This document shows, piece by piece, positions 42,559 to 52,812 of a stretch of DNA of 64,000 nucleotides; within the stretch, counting starts at the first letter, position 1, and every line of letters begins with the position of its first letter. The notes below the pieces were generated by a model. That model saw nothing but the letters and a program-made list of their open reading frames with translations. It was not told the DNA's origin and made no database searches. The DNA lies in contig NC_067287.1 in assembly GCF_020740795.1 (NCBI RefSeq), forward strand, positions 9,749,501 through 9,813,500. The letters run 5' to 3'. Source of the DNA: Apus apus. Its lineage: Eukaryota; Chordata; Aves; Apodiformes; Apodidae. Both the position numbers and the translations under genes were made by a program.

Positions 42559-45500
42559 GTGAGTGGGGCAGCTCCCACCTGGCCTGCCATTGCCCTCACC
42601 TGCTCTCTGATCATTTTCCCAGGAATCTCTGTTTCCTTACTTACCATCTTCCTGTCAAGTCTCTTCCTTGCCCTTTGATCCACTTTTCCCCTCTCTCAGC
42701 TGCGGGATGTGATGCTTTCCCTCCCGGCCACACAGTGGCCCTGCTCTCCAGCAGCAGGGAGCTGCTTGTGTGGAGTGCTGGTGACATGTTGTGGCTGGGC
42801 TGGCTAATCACACATATTCCCAAGAGCTATCAAAGCTAGTTGGACCTCAGATCAGATCTAATGTGAAATACTCATGCTGTCCCCCAAAATCTACACAAGG
42901 AAATGAGGACTGTGGTTGTCCACCTGCTACAGACTTAGCCTTTCTAGAGTGGCTAAAGGGTGAAGTCTGAGAGGTTCTACTCTATTGATGTGTAATTATA
43001 CATATATGGAGTATTATTGAACACACAATCTTGACTTCAAAAATAAGCTTGCATCTAATAATAGGTACATAGAAAATTCCCAGCTTACTGTTGGCTACAG
43101 GCTCTGCAGTTCAGTAGCACTCTTAATTAAGACCCTGCTGGGGCTCAGTGTTTAAGGCTATGCTTAAGTGTATTGACTTAATACAATGAAATATGCTCAA
43201 ATATTTATTGCTGATCAGTGCAGATGTCTGTGGGTTACCCATTCCATTCACACTCACCCTCACCTTCTCCACTTCTGAGGGCAGACCCTGACTTTGTGGT
43301 TAGTGTGTGTATCAAGCAGAATGGTGGGGCCAGGCTCTTCTGTACTACAAGTAAGATAACTGTTTAACTGACATCATTGTACTCATTCAAGGCAACACTT
43401 CTTGCACTCTAAAGCATGTGCATAAATTGTTATCAATTTAGTTACTAACTGTTATCAAATGTTCTAAGCCTGTGATTATGAACTTCACCAACCCAGAGCT
43501 GATACGTCCCGTGTCAGCAGGTCCAGGGCAGCTGCAGCCCCAGTGAATGCTTGCAGCCTAGCTGCCCAGTGGTACCCAGAAAATATTCCAGTCCTTCCTT
43601 GTGCCCTCCTGCCAAACTGACATTTCGGAACTGCAATATCAAGTCATTTAAATACTGCCAATTTATCCAGCATCTCAGTTATCCTTTAATAGTGTACTTA
43701 CTTTTCTCTCAGAAGAGAGAGAGTGGTGTCTAATCATGTCCAGGTTTTCTTAAGTAATTCTGCCTCAGGGAAAAGAGTATTTTTTAGTACAACAGCGATG
43801 GATCTCTATGGCTTTAAGAGGCAGATTCTCCTAACACTCAGGGCCTGGCTTAGGGGAGGCTCCTGAACTGATTCTGTCAAAAAGGGTTTGCATTTTCTTC
43901 AGGGTGAGTTAGAAAAGGGAAAAAACCTAAATGCGTTTTGACATTTGTATTTCGAGTGTTATCTGTCAAATATGCCAGGACCAGATCACAAATTTCCCAA
44001 AGATTGTTGTGGCTATCCAGCCTATCAGTAGCAATCTGGAGCTCAGTTATGATCCAGGTGGAAAGGCAGGCTGATGGAGTGCAATGACAGATTTTGCATT
44101 AGGACAGAGGAGGAACAGGGGGCAACTAAATTGCACATAGGTCTTCTTGGTAAGTGAGGTCTGACAGGCCAGTTTGCAAAAACCAGAGAGGACACAGAAA
44201 CCAGTAGGTTGCCTGAGGCCATGGCTGTGCTACCTGGAGCAGATGAGGGCCTTGGTCACACGAGCCTTTTGTCCCTTATGCTTTCTGCTGCTGTGGGCAA
44301 AACTACTGTGTAGGAAGTCTTGACCTTTCACTTCCTATTTACACGTTATTACCCGTCCCCATTTCTCTGAAACTAGCAAGTGCAAGCAATGCCACAGGGG
44401 CCTCAGGGATGCTGAGGAGCAGAGCCATCCCAGGATGAGCATCCCATCTCCTGTGAGCCCCAGCCCTGGGACCAGCTGCAGCACCAAACAAATAACACTT
44501 ATGGAGGACATCCAAGAGCAGCCTTGCATATGCCTGTCCAAAATCAGTGGCAGCAGAGGACAAAGGCTGCTTAGCCTTTACATGGTTTCATCTATTTAGT
44601 CCCCCAGGTTTGTTATTGATTCCACCTGTGACGTTAAGCAAAAGCCCCCATCGACTGCAAGACCATTTAGGATGATTTCTGATGCTCCAGCAGCATCAAA
44701 TTAGACCCGCTTCAAGGTGATCTGCCAGCTCTGCCTCTTCATCACGCTGCACGTGGCTGCTTCCAAAGCACCCTATTCCAATGCTCCATTTTAATGGCAT
44801 GCAGAGAGGAGATCTGCAGGTCCCGTTATTATATGAAATTAAAATTCATTGTGCTGGTTCCATTCCTAGGTTTAATGCATTGGCACTGCTGGGACAACAG
44901 TGAGAGCCCCCTGAATGTAAGATGCCACACGTTATATTAGCTACATTGATTTGTAGGCAAGGAGAGCACAAATTGATGGCACACTGTACACTGACTTTAT
45001 AACAAAAATGCCAATGAAATGTAATGCTGTTTGGGGAGCTGAGAGTTGTTCCTGGGTGTGTTCACAGTCAGGCTGAAGTGGAGGGAAAAGTTGTTGGTGT
45101 GTTTGTTGCTGAATGTTCTTGAGATCCCCTGTGGTAAAGTGATACTGGTCTGTTTGAGCACAGGTAATGAAAGTTATCTCTACTGAGAGAGTGTTCATCC
45201 CAAGGTTTTCCGGGGACTGTCGATACCCTGAGTCCTGTTAAAGATGCTGTCAACCATGTCGTTATGGATGCTTCATCACTGGTGGTGGATTGGCCCCTGG
45301 GTTCCTCCAAACACAAACATGTACGTGCAGCAAAGCTGAGCTTCAGATTCCAGGCAGCGAGCTCCCAGGTGGCTTTGATTTCCCATACAGTTGTCCCTGC
45401 TCCATGAACACCCTTCAGTTACACCCGGGTGGATGGACACAGGCTTCAGCTGGGGTTTGCTTCTCACACAGTGAACCCTTGCTCAGAGCCTGGGCAGTGC

Positions 45501-46677
45501 CAGCAGGCAATACTCTGCAGTGGGCTGCATTTTTGCAGGGTTTGAGAGAGAGCTTGCAGATGCAACGAGCTGAGGAAGCAATTCAACATGTGATATTGCA
45601 GGAGGCACCAGGATTCCCCCTGTGCCATATGACATGGAGTGGGTCTGCCATATGCATCTCACCTCCCCTGGGGAAGGATGCTCTGCAAAGCACCGAGTCT
45701 TAAAAGCAGTTGATGCTGAACACCAGCCCCCAGTTTAATTCCAACCCAGTCCTGGTAACTCCTGCCCCTGCAACCTTTAACTTACACCACATACAAACAC
45801 TAAGCTGCTGTAATCCTTCCTCTCCAATGGGTCAAGATATTCATCACTGACACTGCCAACGGGGATCATTGGCCTCCACAAGATTGATGGAGTCCCTGGA
45901 GGGTAGGCAGGATGGTGAGGTGGCACACAGAATGACTCCTAAAATATAGCTACCATCTATTTCATAGTATTGATAGAGTTGAATATCAGCTGTGTACCTG
46001 TTAGGAATAGTTTACTGTATTTAAGGGACTCTTAATACCCATGTTTTAGCTGTAATTCCACTTTCCTACCAAAACATAATGTTTTCTGAATCCTATGTCA
46101 TTGCTGACATAAACAGCCCCCTGTTCCTACCTTCAAAAGAAGGTAAAATAGCCCATCAATAACAAGGAAACACAAAAGGTAGATTCACATTTTTAGCATC
46201 ACCAGGATGCCAGAGCCAGGATATAGAAACAGATGCAAGTGCTACTGCACAGCCCCATCAGCAGTGCTGCTGGGAGGCAGAGCAGAATAGAAACACTTGT
46301 CTGGTTTTGGGGTTTTTTTAATTTTAGAAGCAGAGGGGTTTACAGGCATCAAAACCACTGGGAATAAACTGTGCAGGGCAGCCTCAGTGAGCAGCAGAGG
46401 CACTTGCTGGAGTAAGCCAGATGGCCCCGGGCAGGAGCAGCCTGAGCACTCAGTCCTGGATCAAAACTCCATGTTCTTGCTCCAAAAAGGCTCCCAACTC
46501 ATCCCAGTGCAGCCAGAAACCCTCAGCAAGACCTGCACTTCCCAGGGCTGCCCCCACGTCAACCCAGCACCAACCTCCAAGCTCACCCCGAGACCCAGGA
46601 GACGTGTGCTGATGAAGACCATCTTCTCCCAGCTGCACAAATGGCCTCTCACCTGAGATCCCAGGGTCCAAAAAAAA

Positions 46678-46844
46678 GCACTGGAACAGGCTGCCCAGAG
46701 GGGTTGTGGAGTCTCCTTCTCTGAAGATATTCAAGACCCACCTGGATGCAGTCCTGGGGAATGTGCTCTAGGGGATCCTGCTTTAGCAGGGGAGTTGGAC
46801 TAGATGATCTCTCGAGGTCCCTTCCAACTCTGACAATTCTGTGA
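46678..46844 (+). mobile_element. CR1 LINE, short 3'-terminal fragment
   Basis: Contains GCACTGGAACAGGCTGCCCA, GGTTGTGGAGTCTCCTTCTC, GGAGTTGGACTAGATGATCT and GGTCCCTTCCAAC, with a single ATTCTGTG at the end. The close match to the equivalent part of the 15.7-kb copy puts it in the same subfamily. An A run (46670-46677) sits at its 5' truncation point. Confidence 0.95.
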
Positions 46845-49800
46845 AAACACAAAGAGCAAGACTGATGCTGTATCTTCAGGAACTCTGCTCCATCAGAGCA
46901 TCAGCCAGGCTGAAAAACATGCTGACCACCATAAATGTTCCAGGTGTCCTTCTGTCCAGCTGCCAATAAACACAGCCCAAGTTGCCTTTAGAGATTAAAT
47001 CAAGTAAATAAGTAAATAAGACAACTTCAAACACCCTCAGCAAGGTCATGTCAGGACATGCTGTAACCACCTCCAGTGCCTTGCTAACAGATCAGATAAA
47101 TATTTAAATTAAATATTATAAATATTATAGAATAAATATAAAATATTTAAATTACATATTAGCTTTCTCACTAGCTACTTACAAAGCACCCAGGTCAGCA
47201 GAAAAGGTGGGCTCTGCAGCTCCTCAGGAGACACCAACCTGCTGGGCAGCACAGAGATTGTTCCTGGTGGTCAATATGAGAGACAGACCCTGTAGGGGAT
47301 GAAGGGATGTCCAGCAGCATGTCCAGGGCTGGGTACTCTGCACCCTTTGCCTGTGCAGAGCCAGCCCCATGAGCTGGAACGTGGTCCCAGTCTGCTCTGC
47401 CACTGTCAGACTGAGCCAGGGACTCACAGAGGTATGTTGGTATCTGCTTTAAAATACATGAAAGCCCTTCCTCTTGATGGACACATTTGCAGTATAAATA
47501 GTTACGTCCTCTTTATTTCACTCTCAGGTTTAATTAATATATAAATCAAATGCTTATAAAACTCACAAATGCTTGGGAAGATGTAAAATTTAATTAGTTT
47601 GCCCACACAACTCCATATGTCAACTGCTAGCTCAATTACTCTTTGCCATGAAATACTGGCTGCACTTTCCCATATTAGTAATTTCCCTCTATCTCAGAGT
47701 CATGGTTAATCAACACCTCGAACTGAACACACACGCTTGTGTTAAATTAAATATTGAGCACAAAGACCCAGAGCCTCCTTAATGAAATCACAGCTGGATT
47801 TTGCTGAGAAATGAGATTCTCATGCAATATTGGGGCAGATGAAAATCTCTGGGGTGCAGGGCAGGACATGTTACCAGACCAGCTTACAAGAGGTGCACCA
47901 CCATGCACATGCTGTCTCAGAGAGGGCTGGAGGAAATACATCCCTGTCTGGATTTCTCAGCTTGGGAGACTGATGGAGCAGAGGAGAGTTGGTCAGGGAC
48001 CAGAGGAGACAAGGGGAGGCCAGGGATGAAGCACATGGCAGGGATGGGTGGGAAGGGGCAGGCAAAAGAGACGCTGGGATCAGGTCATGCACATGCAAAA
48101 TGCGGGTGTGCAGCAGTTAAAGACAGCGACAAGCTAGCAGTGTACACATGAAATACACATTAAAAACACATTTGGGTCAGCCCCCCCATCTGGCAGAAAG
48201 AGTCAATATGAAGGAGCAACACTGCTGCATTTATTTATAGTTCAAAATTTTCAAGTGATGACAAAGAATCAAAATGATCCTCTGGAAAAGGGCCAACAAA
48301 CTCGCCCTCTCCTCCCCCCCCAGTTGCCCTTCTCCCCATCCCCACCTCCGGGGCTCTGAAAGGTCTTTGCTCCACAGGATGCAGCTGAGCTCTGTGCCAA
48401 GCCCAGCAGAGTCCTCCTGGCCAGGCGTGCTGCAGAGGGACGTGGAAGTGACCTTTGCTGGCTCAGCCCTGGTGCTGGGTGAGCTTGGCTGCTCCCCAGC
48501 ACTGTGGGGCCATTCGGTGGGGAAGGGGATGCTGGGGACTGGATTCCCTGCAGCAGAGGGTGCAAGAGCCAAGTGGGAGTTAGGAATGCTGGAGGGGGAT
48601 GCATTCAACCATTTTGCCACCATCAGGAGAACTCCCTTGGAATAAAGATGCCTCTAACTCGAAAAACTACTTTAAATTAAGGCCTTATTTTTCCCATTTG
48701 TGTCGCTTGCTTGTATATAATTTTCCCATTTGTGCTGTGAATACAGACTATTCATTTTCCCTGAAACTAGCTTCTTACCCATTCTGCTGCCAGAAGCTGG
48801 TGCAGGAGCACATCCCAGCCACAACCCCCATGCATGATCCCCCAGTGCTGCCTGCCGTGTGGCTTCCTCTCAGAGCCCTTTGCAACAGGCTTTTACAGTC
48901 CCAGAAAAGTTCCCACCTGCTGTTGTTCCCAAAGCAAGGGCCCACTTTTCACTGACCCCCTGGTTTGCCCCTGGGGTTTGGGTTTTGCCCCCCTGCCTGT
49001 GAGGGAGGAGCTGCAGACCTTTCTACCAAGCCTGAGATGATGCTGGGAAGCTGTAAGCCTTGGATCAAGCTCTCCCAGTTCACCATACATGGTGCCAAAC
49101 CTCTGTAAGCCCAGGAGATCAGGTCAGAGCCCCATTTCCCTGTGCACTGTGACAATCTCAAAAAAAAATTATCATTTCAAGAGTAAAACCACTTTGGTGG
49201 GGTGGTTGTTGGGGGGGCATTTCTATGCCATCCTTATATAAATAGAGCTGAAACCCATATGCAAAATAAAATTATTTTCATCCTCTAACTTCTTTCTTCA
49301 GGCAATCAGCTTGTTTCTTTAATTCAACTTAGCTCTTCATATTCGATTCTCATTTTACTTAATCTTCTTTTTCAATTAAATTCAATTGTCTGTGATCTCC
49401 TTAACTTCCTATGCTTCCCTGCGTGGCTAATACAGACAAATTTTATGTTTGTTCCTTTCACTTTCCTTTTTTAATTTTTTTTTCAAGCTGGTGATGATTT
49501 TTTTAATGAAATCAACTTGCAGCAAAGACAACAGGGTAGGAGCAGAGCCATGGCCCACCACGATCCTGAAGCACATCTGTGTTGCCCATGCACAAGCCAT
49601 GGCACTTACACTTTAGCACATACTAAAATGGCACCTTTGGGAGGGGAAATATGTTTTCCACCCTCTGGGTGCTTCTGCTTGATGTCAGGGAGCATGAACA
49701 GGCAGGGAGGGAATCCAGAGATGTGGGAACAGTGAGGCTGGGACAAGCTTTGCCCCTTCATCAGCCAGCACTGGGTCAGAGGAAAAGGAGCATCCCTCTG

Positions 49801-50500
49801 CTTTTTGATGTGTTCCTTTGGAACACAGCCTTGATTTCTTTAGCCTTTTCAGAGGGATGAAATAAAGTGTTTCCTGCAGAATGTGGTGTTAAACATCAGT
49901 TACAAGTACCTGGGAGAGTTCATACCAAGACAGACTCACAATTTCAGCTGTCCAATATTCAATGCATTGTAATGCCTGCAAAGGAGCCATAGGGTAGCTC
50001 CAAGCTATACACCAAATGTTATTTTCCTTAAAAACCTGTTCACAGAGCCTTTTCCAGGACACCCTGCAATCCAGACACATGAGTAGAGTCCTACATCAGG
50101 TCCAAACTCATCCCTCCTGCAAACCGTGCACTGACTCTGATGCAGCCAGACTCTCCCCATGATCAGGATGGGGTGACCTGGGGAAGAACCGGGAGTGTTC
50201 AACACAGAGGGAAAGAAGCTGTCAGTAGATAAGAGTATTTCTGGAACAGTTTTGTCCACAGCTGTGAAACAGCCAGGGAGATGAGTGAGGAAGCGATGCT
50301 GGGGGGCCCTTCCCTTGGAGGTGGGGAAGCTACCACCCATCAAGAAAGCAGCTGGCAGTGGGCAGACTTCAGACAACACTTAGAAAGGGATGAAGTCAGG
50401 AAAGGTGCAGCAACCAAAGGATAAACCTCAACATGTGCAGAGGTGACATATATTGTCAGCCACACCTTTTTATCTGGCCACTTCTCCAAGTGTAATTAAC
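46845..50500. other. Spacer, no gene seen
   Basis: Contains a very AT-rich patch at 47095-47160 and conserved-looking AT-rich sequence at about 47520-47720. At 48378-48478 an acceptor (TTTGCTCCACAG) and a donor (GTGAGC, 48479) bracket 101 bp of open frame starting with an ATG. No coding evidence supports it. Reading frames up to 130 codons at 48.2-48.6 kb overlap on both strands and lack domains. Confidence 0.4.
47095..47160. repeat. AT-only low-complexity patch
   Basis: Almost pure A/T sequence built from ATATTTAAATTAAATATTAT-like palindromic words. Low complexity with no gene content. Confidence 0.8.
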
Positions 50501-50887
50501 ATCTACAAATACATGAGGGCTGGGCATCAAGAAGGCAGGGAGAACCCCTTTTCACCTGTGCCCTGTGATAGGACGAGGGGCAACGGATTCAAACTCAAGC
50601 ACAGGAAGTTCCATCTCAACATGAGGAAGAACTTCTTTACTACTGTGAGGGTAGCAGAGCACTGGGTCAGGCTGCCCAGAGAGGTTGTGGAGTCTCCTTC
50701 TCTGGAGACATTCAAAACCCATCTGAGTATCTTTCTGAGTGATCTGCCCTAGTTGGTGTGTTTTGGTGGTGTTTTTTGGGGTTTGTTTTTTGTTCGTTTG
50801 TTTGTTTTTCTTTTGTCCTACTCTGGCATGGGGGTTGAACTTGATGATCTTCTGAGGTCCCTTCCAACCCCTAAGATTCTGTGATCT
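50501..50887 (+). mobile_element. CR1 LINE, 3'-terminal fragment with internal GT-rich insertion
   Basis: Runs from ATCTACAAATACATGAGGGC through GATAGGACGAGGGGCAACGG, GGTTGTGGAGTCTCCTTCTC and GAGGTCCCTTCCAACCCCTA to ATTCTGTG. The translated LINE remnant reads CDRTRGNGFKLKHRKFH and then [18 protein letters not shown]. At 50757-50818 about 60 bp of T/G-rich sequence interrupts the 3' UTR where other copies carry a short GACCCTGCTCTGG-type join. Confidence 0.95.
50757..50818. repeat. GT/T-rich low-complexity insertion inside CR1
   Basis: Repeated GTTTG and TTTTGG words replace a few bases of the CR1 3' UTR. Slippage growth of a T/G-rich seed or the remains of another insertion would both fit. 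No target-site duplication is obvious. Confidence 0.7.
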
Positions 50888-51157
50888 ATAAAAGGCAGCT
50901 GGGAGCTCCCTGCCCTGCCTGGGCCTGGCACTTGCAGGGAAGATGCTCCTGTGGGATTTGCTTGGTTATTGCATTAGGGGTATTTTACAGCCTTTACACT
51001 GCAGCAAAAGCTGCCTGTTTCACCATCAGTGTCATCGTGGTGCTTGCAGTGCTTCTGGAAAGGTTACAAGAACCAGAGGACCAGCGATCAGGTGAGAAAT
51101 TCAGTTTACACCATCTTTTTTAAATACTAATAAATGCTTAGTCTCTCTGGTTATGAC

Positions 51158-51176
51158 AAAAAAAAAAAAAAAAAAA
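51158..51176 (+). repeat. Poly(A) run, 19 bases
   Basis: An uninterrupted A tract after ATGAC. I looked for a retroposed element in front of it and could not identify one, so it is listed as a simple repeat. Confidence 0.9.
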
Positions 51177-51996
51177 GAGCTCAAAGCAGCCCCTAGGTGT
51201 ATTTCAAAGACAGAAAGACCAGAAGGCAAAGAAAAAAGGCCCTGAATTTTATTATTTTGTATAATTGAAGAGCAGACGCTGTCTGTAGCACGCTGCCACT
51301 GGGGACTCCAGATTTCTAATAAGAAATCCATAGGGGAATTAGATGCTGCTTCAGTGGTGCTGTGGTTGATTTACAGAGATGCACCTGGAGCCAGAATCCA
51401 TGGCCCAAGTCACTCTACTTCACCGAAAGCAAAATATGTAGGTGTTGTTTGTAAATCCCTGCAAAAACTGGGTCTGCACTGGAAGCAGCGATAGTCCCTT
51501 AATTATAGCAGCACTTGTGGGAGCTGTGATAATTAGGAGTTTCTGGTGTTCTGGAAATCAAAGTGGTTTCTATTCTCTTCTTTAATTAATTCAGGCTTTT
51601 ATCTATGAAAGCAGAGATGAATTAAGGTTCTGCTCTGGGCAAAGTGCAATGATGCTAGTGCAGTCCCTGGAATGGTGACGCCACTGGACTGTAGGACTTG
51701 GGCAATGTCCCTCATGCTGCAGCATCCCTAGCCTCCAGTTCTTGATATTTCAGGAAATGAAGGGAAAAAGCCAGAGGGAGACATGCCCCAAGCAGGACTC
51801 ACCACATCACATGTGGATCACAGGGACATGCAGCATGGGGACATGCATCTGTGTATCGGCGGCAGAGGACAGAACTCCTGCCAGTGGGAATTCTCATGTG
51901 GCAGACAACAGACACCCAGCATTGTCACCTCCCCACATTGGAAAGGGTGACTCCAGCTGCATAAAAATAATAGTATTGCTAAAAAAATAATATATG

Positions 51997-52017
51997 TATT
52001 TATTTATTTATTTATTT
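51997..52017. repeat. (TATT)n microsatellite
   Basis: Five copies of TATT and a partial one, flanked by AT-rich sequence. Confidence 0.95.
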
Positions 52018-52661
52018 AAATCAAATTAATGTTACAGGTCCCGTTTATTTCACCTTGGCAGGGGTTGATTTGGGGATTTCCTCTGGCAAACCCCTCAGGC
52101 TGGGAAATCACACTGAAAATCCATGGGACTGTTAGAAGATTACTACAGCACTCTTTGGGATTTGTGATAAAATCATGCAACGTGACCAAAGTGGGCGACT
52201 TCACAAAGGGAAATCACACATGCATGGATGGCAGAGAGAGGTTTTTAGCTGTAAGTAAAGCCTCCAGCTGATGGGATTACCTTGGTGCTGGAAACAGGAG
52301 CATCTGCCACCCACTGGAGTTGAAGGCAGAAGCCCAAGCCAGTACACTGCAATTAACCCACCCCAGACAATTAATCAAATCCAGTCCTGACAATGTTATC
52401 AAGGAGCTGCCTGAAAATGATGCTGCATTTTATATCAAATAAATCAGGACTCATCCTGGACAAGTCATGCCGTTTGGATCATCTCCATGCCCTCACCATT
52501 TCCCACCCAGGGAATAGTCCTGCAAGGTTCCCAAACCATGGGCTCAGCACTAGAGCCGTACCCCAGAGCAGCCCTCTGTTGGATTAAACTGTTGTGCCGG
52601 AAAGAAACTGCACCTCCACATCCACTTTATTTGACTTTTTTTTTGTCTTTTTCTCCTTCTC

Positions 52662-52676
52662 CTACTAGATGGCGCC
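52662..52676 (+). promoter_or_regulatory. Candidate CTCF binding site
   Basis: The 15-mer CTACTAGATGGCGCC agrees with the vertebrate CTCF core consensus CCASYAGRKGGCRSY at 14 of 15 positions; only the second base differs. It lies between C1QL2 and the presumed STEAP3 promoter, where a domain boundary would be plausible. The same bases also end a long pyrimidine tract, so a 3' splice site (CTACTAG before ATGGCGCC) is a competing reading. Occupancy cannot be judged from sequence. Confidence 0.5.
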
Positions 52677-52773
52677 GGCAGGACAGGCAGGGACCAGCCC
52701 CGGCAGGGCCAGCGCGGAGCATCTCTCTCCCAGGTCTCCTCGGTGAAGGGCTGATAAACGAGAGTTTTCTCCG

Positions 52774-52812
52774 AAAAGAAAAAAAAAAAAAAAAGAGAGA
52801 GAGAGAGAGAGC
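52774..52812. repeat. A-rich run followed by (GA)n
   Basis: An almost pure A tract passes into about nine GA dinucleotides: a homopurine tract on the plus strand. It is a simple repeat and could vary in length. Confidence 0.95.

Larger units (their letters stand above)
34492..46677. other. Gene-poor spacer between C1QL2 and the CR1 at 46.7 kb
   Basis: AT-rich single-copy DNA. Sub-features are listed separately: a TA/TG microsatellite at 41637, a possible ancient repeat at 41110-41175 and a candidate exon at 42436-42558. Purine-rich GAGAGG runs occur at 40571-40601 and 42139-42170. The segment 44630-44880 has an enhancer-like look (TAAT cores, low CpG apart from a CACGTG at about 44751). Otherwise I see nothing. 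Confidence 0.4.
50888..52661. other. Spacer, no gene seen
   Basis: Single-copy DNA with a 19-base A run at 51158-51176 and a (TATT)n run at 51997-52017. No supported coding sequence or other named element. Confidence 0.45.

Noticed and set aside
51158-51176. Poly(A) tail of a processed pseudogene
   Set aside because: No recognisable coding remnant, AATAAA or SINE body precedes it, and no target duplication was seen.
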